This document shows positions 55,800 to 64,000 of a stretch of DNA of 64,000 bases, one piece after another (the first letter of the stretch is position 1; every line of letters starts with the position of its first letter). The translations under genes were made by a program, and so were the position numbers. The notes under the pieces are model-generated. The model ran no database searches. It saw only the letters and a list, made by a program, of their open reading frames with translations, and was not told the DNA's origin. The stretch covers positions 8,470,501-8,534,500 of the forward strand of contig NC_092571.1 in NCBI RefSeq assembly GCF_037975245.1, read 5' to 3'. The stretch is from Apostichopus japonicus. Lineage: Eukaryota > Echinodermata > Holothuroidea > Aspidochirotida > Stichopodidae.

Positions 55800-57709
55800 A
55801 TGTGCGGTACCGAACAATCGAATGTTCGGTACCGTACCGAACAATCGAATATGCGGTACCGATCAATCAAATGTGCGGTACCGATCAATCGAATGTGCGG
55901 TACCGATCAATCGCATGTGCGCTACCGATCAATCGAATGGGCGGTATTGATCAATCGAATGTTCGGTACCGATCAATCGAATGTGCGGTACCGATCAATC
56001 GAATGTTCGTTACCGATCAATCGAATGTGCGGTACCGATCAATCGAATGTTCGTTACCGATCAATCGAATGTGCGGTATTGATCAATCGAATGTTCGGTA
56101 CCGATCAATCGAATGTTCGGTACCGATCAATCGATTGTGCGGTACCGATCAATCGAATGTTCGGTACCGATGAATCGAATGTGCGGTACCGATCAATCGA
56201 ATGTGCGGTATTGATCAATCGAATGTTCGGTACCGATCAATCGAATGTTCGGTACCGATCAATCGAATGTTCGGTACCGATCAATCGAATGTTCAGTACC
56301 GATCAATAGAATGTTCGGTACCGATCAATCGAATGTTCGGTACCGATCAATCGAATGTGCGGTACCGATCAATCATATATGCGGTACACATCAATCGAAT
56401 GTTCGGTACCGATCAATCGAATGTGCGGTACCGATTAATCGAATGTGCGGTACCGATCAATCGAATGTGCGGTACCGATCAATCGAATGTTCGATACCGA
56501 TCAATCGAATGAGCGGTACCGGACAATCGAATGTGCGGTATCGAACAATCGAATATGCGGTACCGATGAATCGAATGTGCGGTACCGATCAATCGAATGT
56601 GCGGAACCGATCAATCGAATGTTCGGTACCGTACCGATGAATCGAATATGCGGTACCGATCAATCGAATGTTCGGTACCGATCAACTAATGTGCGATACC
56701 GAACAATCGAATGTTCGTTACCGATCAATCGAATGTTCGATACCGATCAATCGAATGTGCGGTACCGAACAATCGAATGTTCGGTACCGTACCGAACAAT
56801 CGAATATGCGGTACCGATCAATCAAATGTGCGGTACCGATCAATCGAATGTTCGGTACCGATCAATCGCATGTGCGCTACCGATCAATCGAATGGGCGGT
56901 ATTGATCAATCGAATGTTCGGTACCGATCAATCGAATGTGCGGTACCGATCAATCGAATGTTCGTTACCGATCAATCGAATGTGCGGTACCGATCAATCG
57001 AATGTTCGTTACCGATCAATCGAATGTGCGGTATTGATCAATCGAATGTTCGGTACCGATCAATCGAATGTTCGGTACCGATCAATCGATTGTGCGGTAC
57101 CGATCAATCGAATGTTCGGTACCGATGAATCGAATGTGCGGTACCGATCAATCGAATGTGCGGTATTGATCAATCGAATGTTCGGTACCGATCAATCGAA
57201 TGTTCGGTACCGATCAATCGAATGTTCGGTACCGATCAATCGAATGTTCAGTACCGATCAATAGAATGTTCGGTACCGATCAATCGAATGTTCGGTACCG
57301 ATCAATCGAATGTGCGGTACCGATCAATCATATATGCGGTACACATCAATCGAATGTTCGGTACCGATCAATCGAATGTGCGGTACCGATTAATCGAATG
57401 TGCGGTACCGATCAATCGAATGTGCGGTACCGATCAATCGAATGTTCGATACCGATCAATCGAATGAGCGGTACCGGACAATCGAATGTGCGGTATCGAA
57501 CAATCGAATATGCGGTACCGATGAATCGAATGTGCGGTACCGATCAATCGAATGTGCGGAACCGATCAATCGAATGTTCGGTACCGTACCGATGAATCGA
57601 ATGTGCGGTACCGATCAATCGAATGTTCGGTACCGATCAACTAATGTGCGATACCGAACAATCGAATGTTCGTTACCGATCAATCGAATGTTCGATACCG
57701 ATCAATCGA
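55800..57709 (+). repeat. 955-bp tandem duplication
   Basis: Bases 55800-56754 and 56755-57709 are adjacent copies; the match continues to about 56,779/57,734. Landmarks are CATATATG at 56,374/57,329 and CAACTAATG at 56,683/57,638. Visible differences are GAATATGCGG near 56,645 against GAATGTGCGG near 57,600, and GTGC near 55,889 against GTTC near 56,844. Confidence 0.88.
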
Positions 57710-58811
57710 ATGTGCGGTACCGAACAATCGAATGTGCGGTACCGATCAATCGAATATGCGGTACTGAACAATCGAATGTGCGGTACCGATCAATCGAATG
57801 TTCGGTACCGATCAATCGCATGTGCGGTACCGATCAATCGAATGTGCGGTATTGATCAATCGAATGTTCGGTACCGATCAATCGAATGTGCGGTACCGAT
57901 CAATCGAATGTTCGTTACCGATCAATCGAATGTGCGGTACCGATCAATCGAATGTTCGTTACCGATCAATCGAATGTGCGGTATTGATCAATCGAATGTT
58001 CGGTACCGATCAATCGAATGTTCGGTACCGATCAATCGATTGTGCGGTACCGATCAATCGAATGTTCGGTACCGATCAATCGAATGTGCGGTACCGATCA
58101 ATCGAATGTGCGGTATTGATCAATCGAATGTTCGGTACCGATCAATAGAATGTTCGGTACCGATCAATCGAATGTTCGGTACCGATCAATCGAATGTGCG
58201 GTACCGATCAATCATATATGCGGTACACATCAATCGAATGTTCGGTACCGATCAATCCAATGTGCGGTACCGATTAATCGAATGTGCGGTACCGATCAAT
58301 CGAATGTGCGGTACCGATCAATCGAATGTTCGATACCGATTAATCGAATGTGCGGTACCGATCAATCGAATGTGCGGTACCGATCAATAGAATGTTCGAT
58401 ACCGATCAATCGAATGTGCGGTACCGAACAATCGAAAATGCGGTACAAAACAATCGAATGTGCGGTACCGATGAATCAAATGTGCGGTACCGAACAATCG
58501 AATGTGCGGTACCGATTAATCGAATGTGCGGTACCGATCAATCGAATGTGCGGTACCGATCAATCGAATGTTCGATACCGATCAATCGAATGTGCGGTAC
58601 CGAACAATCGAATGTGCGGTACCGAACAATCGAATATGCGGTACCGATCAATCGAATGTGCGGTACCGATCAATCGAATGTGCGGTACCGATCAACTAAT
58701 GTGCGATACCGAACAATCGAATGTTCGGTACCGTACCGAACAATCGAATATGCGGTACCGATCAATCGAATGTGCGGTACCGATCAATCGAATGTTCGGT
58801 ACCGATCAATC
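57021..58811 (+). repeat. 3,321-bp-offset duplication, right copy
   Basis: Partner of 53700-55490. The segment from about 57.8 kb is repeated once more near 61.4 kb (offset 3,606 bp). Domain C therefore reuses the same 1.2-kb core at least at 46.9, 54.5, 57.8 and 61.4 kb. Confidence 0.75.
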
Positions 58812-60059
58812 GCATGTGCGGTACCGATCAATCGAATGTGCGGTATTGATCAATCGAATGTTCGGTACCGATCAATCGAATGTGCGGTACCGATCAATCG
58901 AATGTTCGTTACCGATCAATCGAATGTGCGGTACCGATCAATAGAATGTTTGATACCGATCAATCGAATGTTCGGTACCGATCAATCGAATGTGCGGTAC
59001 CGATCAATCGAATGTGCGGTACCGATCAATCGAATGTTCGATACCGATCAATCGAATGTGCGGTACCGATCAATCGAATGTGCGGTACCGAACAATCGAA
59101 TTTGCGGTACCAATCAATCGAATGTGCGGTACCGATCAATCGAATGTGCGGTACCGATCAACTAATGTGCGGTACCGAACAATCGAATGTTCGGTACAGT
59201 ACCGAACAATCGAATATGCGGTACCGATCAATCAAATGTGCGGTACCGATCAATCGAATGTTCGGTACCGATCAATCGCATGTGCGGTACCGATCAATCG
59301 AATGGGCGGTATTGATCAATCGAATGTTCGGTACCGATCAATCGAATGTGCGGTACCGATCAATCGAATGTTCGTTACCGATCAATCGAATGTGCGGTAC
59401 CGATCAATCGAATGTTCGTTACCGATCAATCGAATGTGCGGTATTGATCAATCGAATGTTCGGTACCGATCAATCGAATGTTCGGTACCGATCAATCGAT
59501 TGTGCGGTACCGATCAATCGAATGTTCGGTACCGATCAATCGAATGTTCGGTACCGATCAATCGAATGTTCGGTACCGATCAATAGAATGTTCGGTACCG
59601 ATCAATCGAATGTTCGGTACCGATCAATCGAATGTGCGGTACCGATCAATCATATATGCGGTACACATCAATCGAATGTTCGGTACCGATCAATCCAATG
59701 TGCGGTACCGATTAATCGAATGTGCGGTACCGATCAATCGAATGTGCGGTACCGATCAATCGAATGTTCGATACCGATCAATCGAATGTGCGGTACCGGA
59801 CAATCGAAAATGCGGTACAAAACAATCGAATGTGCGGTACCGATGAATCAAATGTGTGGTACCGAACAATCGAATGTGCGGTACCGATTAATCGAATGTG
59901 CGGTACCGATCAATCGAATGTGCGGTACCGATCAATCGAATGTTCGATACCGATCAATCGAATGTGCGGTACCGAACAATCGAATGTGCGGTACCGAACA
60001 ATCGAATATGCGGTACCGATCAATCGAATGTGCGGTACCGATCAATCGAATGTGCGGTA

Positions 60060-60140
60060 CCGATCAACTAATGTGCGATACCGAACAATCGAATGTTCGG
60101 TACCGTACCGAACAATCATATATGCGGTACACATCAATCG
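60060..60140 (+). repeat. Hybrid junction of cassette and CATATATG marker
   Basis: At 60,111-60,117 a GTACCGTACCGAACAATC unit runs straight into CATATATGCGG. Elsewhere CATATATG always follows GATCAATC. The monomer therefore has its left half from the 27-bp cassette type and its right half from the marker type, as expected at an exchange point inside a monomer. Confidence 0.8.
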
Positions 60141-63100
60141 AATGTTCGGTACCGATCAATCCAATGTGCGGTACCGATTAATCGAATGTGCGGTACCGAT
60201 CAATCGAATTTGCGGTACCGATCAATCGAATGTTCGATACCGATTAATCGAATGTGCGGTACCGGACAATCGAAAATGCGGTACAAAACAATCGAATGTG
60301 CGGTACCGATGAATCAAATGTGCGGTACCGAACAATCGAATGTTCGGTACCGATCAATCGAATGTTCGGTACCGATCAATAGAATGTTTGATACCGATCA
60401 ATCGAATGTTCGGTACCGATCAATCGAATATGCGGTACCGATGAATCGAATGTGCGGTACCGATCAATCGAATGTTCGATACCGATCAATCGAATGTGCG
60501 GTACCGAACAATCGAATGTGCGGTACCGAACAATCGAATTTGCTGTACCGATCAATCGAATTTGCGGTACCGATCAATCGAATGTGCGGTACCGATCAAC
60601 TAATGTGCGGTACCGAACAATCGAATGTTCGGTACCGTACCGAACAATCGAATATGCGGTACCGATCAATCAAATGTGCGGTACCGATCAATCGAATGTT
60701 CGGTACCGATCAATCGCATGTGCGGTACCGATCAATCGAATGGGCGGTATTGATCAATCGAATGTTCGGTACCGATCAATCGAATGTGCGGTACCGATCA
60801 ATCGAATGTTCGTTACCGATCAATCGAATGTGCGGTACCGATCAATCGAATGTTCGTTACCGATCAATCGAATGTGCGGTATTGATCAATCGAATGTTCG
60901 GTACCGATCAATCGAATGTGCGGTACCGATCAATCGAATGTTCGTTACCGATCAATCGAATGTGCGTTACCGATCAATCGAATGTTCGTTACCGATCAAT
61001 CGAATGTGCGGTACCGATCAATCGAATGTTCGGTACCGATCAATCGAATGTTCGGTACCGAACAATCGAATGTGCGGTACCGATCAATCGAATGTGCGGA
61101 ACCGATCAATCGAATGTTCGGTACCGTACCGATGAATCGAATGTGCGGTACCGATCAATCGAATGTGCGGTACCGATCAACTAATGTGCGATACCGAACA
61201 ATCGAATGTGCGGTACCGAACAATCGAATGTGCGGTACCGAACAATCGAATGTGCGGTACCGATCAATCGAATGTGCGGTACCGATCAATCGAATGTTCG
61301 ATACCGATCAATCGAATGTGCGGTACCGAACAATCGAATGTGCGGTACCGAACAATCGAATGTGCGGTACTGAACAATCGAATGTGCGGTACCGATCAAT
61401 CGAATGTTCGGTACCGATCAATCGCATGTGCGGTACCGATCAATCGAATGTGCGGTATTGATCAATCGAATGTTCGGTACCGATCAATCGAATGTGCGGT
61501 ACCGATCAATCGAATGTTCGTTACCGATCAATCGAATGTGCGGTACCGATCAATCGAATGTTCGTTACCGATCAATCGAATGTGCGGTATTGATCAATCG
61601 AATGTTCGGTACCGATCAATCGAATGTTCGGTACCGATCAATCGATTGTGCGGTACCGATCAATCGAATGTTCGGTACCGATCAATCGAATGTGCGGTAC
61701 CGATCAATCGAATGTGCGGTATTGATCAATCGAATGTTCGGTACCGATCAATAGAATGTTCGGTACCGATCAATCGAATGTTCGGTACCGATCAATCGAA
61801 TGTGCGGTACCGATCAATCATATATGCGGTACACATCAATCGAATGTTCGGTACCGATCAATCCAATGTGCGGTACCGATTAATCGAATGTGCGGTACCG
61901 ATCAATCGAATGTGCGGTACCGATCAATCGAATGTTCGATACCGATTAATCGAATGTGCGGTACCGATCAATCGAATGAGCGGTACCGATCAATCGAATG
62001 TTCGATACCGATCAATCGAATGTGCGGTACCGAACAATCGAAAATGCGGTACAAAACAATCGAATGTGCGGTACCGATGAATCAAATGTGCGGTACCGAA
62101 CAATCGAATGTGCGGTACCGATTAATCGAATGTGCGGTACCGATCAATCGAATGTGCGGTACCGATCAATCGAATGTTCGATACCGATCAATCGAATGTG
62201 CGGTACAAAACAATCGAATGTGCGGTACCGATGAATCAAATGTGCGGTACCGAACAATCGAATGTGCGGTACCGATTAATCGAATGTGCGGTACCGATCA
62301 ATCGAATGTGCGGTACCGATCAATCGAATGTTCGATACCGATCAATCGAATGTTCGGTACCGAACAATCGAATGTGCGGTACCGAACAATCGAATATGCG
62401 GTACCGATCAATCGAATGTGCGGTACCGATCAATCGAATGTGCGGTACCGATCAATCGAATGTTCGTTACCGATCAATCGAATGTGCGGTATTGATCAAT
62501 CGAATGTTCGGTACCGATCAATCGAATGTTCGGTACCGATCAATCGATTGTGCGGTACCGATCAATCGAATGTTCGGTACCGATCAATCGAATGTGCGGT
62601 ACCGATCAATCGAATGTGCGGTATTGATCAATCGAATGTTCGGTACCGATCAATCGAATGTTCGGTACCGATCAATCGAATGTTCGGTACCGATCAATCG
62701 AATGTTCGGTACCGATCAATAGAATGTTTGATACCGATCAATCGAATGTTCGGTACCGATCAATCGAATGTGCGGTACCGATCAATGGAATGTGCGGTAC
62801 CGATCAATCGAATGTTCGATACCGATCAATCGAATGTGCGGTACCGATCAATCGAATGTGCGGTACCGAACAATCGAATTTGCGGTACCGATCAATCGAA
62901 TGTGCGGTACCGATCAATCGAATGTGCGGTACCGATCAACTAATGTGCGGTACCGAACAATCGAATGTTCGGTACCGTACCGAACAATCGATTATGCGGT
63001 ACCGATCAATCAAATGTGCGGTACCGATCAATCGAATGTTCGGTACCGATCAATCGCATGTGCGGTACCGATCAATCGAATGTGCGGTACCGAACAATCG

Positions 63101-64000
63101 AATTTGCGGTACCAATCAATCGAATGTGCGGTACCGATCAATCGAATGTGCGGTACCGATCAACTAATGTGCGGTACCGAACAATCGAATGTTCGGTACC
63201 GTACCGAACAATCGAATATGCGGTACCGATCAATCGAATGTGCGGTACCGATCAATCGAATGTTCGGTACCGATCAATCGCATGTGCGGTACCGATCAAT
63301 CGAATGGGCGGTATTGATCAATCGAATGTTCGGTACCGATCAATCGAATGTGCGGTACCGATCAATCGAATGTTCGTTACCGATCAATCGAATGTGCGGT
63401 ACCGATCAATCGAATGTTCGTTACCGATCAATCGAATGTGCGGTATTGATCAATCGAATGTTCGGTACCGATCAATCGAATGTTCGGTACCGATCAATCG
63501 ATTGTGCGGTACCGATGAATCGAATGTGCGGTACCGATCAATCGAATGTTCGGTACCGATCAATCGAATGTTCGGTACCGATCAATAGAATGTTCGGTAC
63601 CGATCAATCGAATGTTCGGTACCGATCAATCGAATGTGCGGTACCGATCAATCATATATGCGGTACACATCAATCGAATGTTCGGTACCGATCAATCCAA
63701 TGTGCGGTACCGATTAATCGAATGTGCGGTACCGATCAATCGAATGTGCGGTACCGATCAATCGAATGTTCGATACCGATCAATCGAATGTGCGGTACCG
63801 GACAATCGAAAATGCGGTACAAAACAATCGAATGTGCGGTACCGATGAATCAAATGTGCGGTACCGAACAATCGAATGTGCGGTACCGATTAATCGAATG
63901 TGCGGTACCGATCAATCGAATGTGCGGTACCGATCAATCGAATGTTCGATACCGATCAATCGAATGTGCGGTACCGAACAATCGAATGTGCGGTACCGAA

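Larger units (their letters stand above)
128..63230 (+). repeat. Irregular 70-bp cassette family (21 + 22 + 27 bp)
   Basis: The main departures from 22 bp are a 21-bp monomer containing CAACTAATG, usually followed by one 22-bp GAACAATCG monomer and a 27-bp monomer in which GTACC is doubled (GGTACCGTACC). The full cassette shifts the 22-bp register by +4. I count 70 CAACTAATG sites, from 128, 682, 1082, 1680, 2124, 2238 and 2550 to 61178, 62937 and 63161. The largest gap is 26,722-36,774. Some 27-bp units occur without the 21-bp unit (for example near 45,190, 46,690 and 61,110). The TAA in CTAATG and the TGA in GATGAATCG explain where most forward frames close. Confidence 0.92.
10376..63665 (+). 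repeat. Paired marker monomers CATATATG / ACACATC
   Basis: Two adjacent variant monomers always appear together: GATCAATCATATATGCGG followed by TACACATCAATCG. I count 33 sites: 10376, 13832, 16753, 20209, 24237, 25099, 25539, 27368, 28759, 29864, 30986, 32091, 33016, 34544, 35470, 37354, 37976, 39860, 41427, 45672, 47352, 49698, 50978, 52328, 54008, 54892, 56374, 57329, 58213, 59651, 60117, 61819 and 63653. None lies in the first 10.3 kb. Both monomers keep the 22-bp length. The pair behaves as one inherited unit and tags most amplified blocks in B and C. Confidence 0.92.
1..64000 (+). repeat. 22-bp satellite tandem array, fills the window
   Basis: The sequence is a head-to-tail series of a 22-bp monomer: GC-rich half GTGCGGTACCG, then AT-rich half ATCAATCGAAT. 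About 2,900 copies fit. Common variants are GTTC for GTGC, GAAC, GATG or GATT for GATC, TATTGATC for TACCGATC, and GTTACC for GGTACC. Nearly all keep the 22-bp length. Orientation never flips. I found no unique sequence, transposon or RNA gene anywhere, and both window ends fall inside the array. The length, uniformity and nested duplications are typical of eukaryotic heterochromatic satellites; the family and species are not recognised. Chromosomal role (centromeric, subtelomeric or other) cannot be decided from sequence alone. Confidence 0.98.
45661..64000 (+). repeat. Satellite domain C
   Basis: Block marked by TACAAAACAATCG monomers (first at about 45,838, repeating to 63,816), by CAACTAATGTGCGGTACC (GCGG in place of the earlier GCGA), by the GTACCGTACC unit continuing into GAACAATCG instead of GATGAATCG, and by GTTTGATACC units after GATCAATAG. 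The 16-bp TGATCGGTACCGATCA palindrome found in A and B was not seen here. It contains the 687, 1,350, 955 and roughly 3,321-bp duplications listed separately. Confidence 0.75.

Noticed and set aside
1-64000. CRISPR array
   Set aside because: There are no spacers; repeats are directly contiguous with a constant 22-bp period, and no cas genes are present.
1-64000. Iteron-type replication origin (22-bp iterons)
   Set aside because: Plasmid iterons occur in small clusters next to a rep gene. Here there are about 2,900 contiguous copies and no rep gene.
1-64000. CENP-B box on the minus strand (ATTCGATTGATCGGT)
   Set aside because: The known core is TTCG, seven bases including a fixed A, then CGGG. 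Here the gap from TTCG to CGG is six and the last G is T. The resemblance is partial and could be chance, though a relaxed box cannot be excluded.
1-64000. Telomeric or subtelomeric simple repeat
   Set aside because: No TTAGGG, TTAGG or related short telomere motif was seen, and the window has no chromosome end.
1-64000. Transcription terminators or riboswitches from the GGTACC dyads
   Set aside because: The dyads have no loop and no following T run, and they recur every 22 bp. They are properties of the monomer.

Overview
The whole 64 kb window is one uninterrupted tandem array of a 22-bp satellite monomer, about 2,900 copies. I see no single-copy DNA, no convincing gene, no RNA gene, no transposon and no array edge. 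The monomer has a GC-rich half (GTGCGGTACCG) followed by an AT-rich half (ATCAATCGAAT). It is 50% GC, carries three CpGs and one GGTACC palindrome, and occurs on one strand only throughout. An array this long, uniform and hierarchically organised points to constitutive heterochromatin of a eukaryotic chromosome, such as a centromere, pericentromere, subtelomere, or sex or B chromosome. I do not recognise the monomer and cannot name the species. The many intact CpGs argue against heavy germline CpG methylation, or for very recent amplification.

The array is not homogeneous. Variant monomers act as markers and divide it into blocks. Domain A (1 to about 24.35 kb) is marked by GAGTGTGC monomers up to 20.7 kb and by frequent 70-bp irregular cassettes. 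Domain B (about 24.35-43.9 kb) has GGACAATCGAAAATGC monomers, a TACTGAAC form of the cassette, and a 10-kb stretch where the CAACTAATG element is replaced by GATTATTCG. A short transition (43.9-45.7 kb) follows. Domain C (45.7 kb to the end) has TACAAAACAATCG monomers and 27-bp units that continue into GAACAATCG.

On top of the 22-bp period lie nested large duplications. The clearest are two abutting 6,377-bp copies (7,972-14,348 and 14,349-20,725; only three differences found by eye), each containing a 1,060-bp tandem pair. Others are two abutting 2,506-bp copies (35,169-40,180), a 2.2-kb pair differing by one extra monomer, and 440, 687, 955, 1,350 and about 3,321-bp duplications. Most left-hand copies abut their partners directly, as expected from unequal exchange or replication-slippage amplification. 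These repeat lengths are not multiples of 22 when they include irregular cassettes (21 + 22 + 27 bp).

Long open reading frames exist in all three forward frames, but they come from the monomer lacking stop codons, not from genes. All three frames give the same 22-residue peptide in shifted phase. No protein-coding system is present. What deserves attention is the satellite itself: its hierarchical structure, its register-shifting cassette, its palindromic variants and its CpG density.
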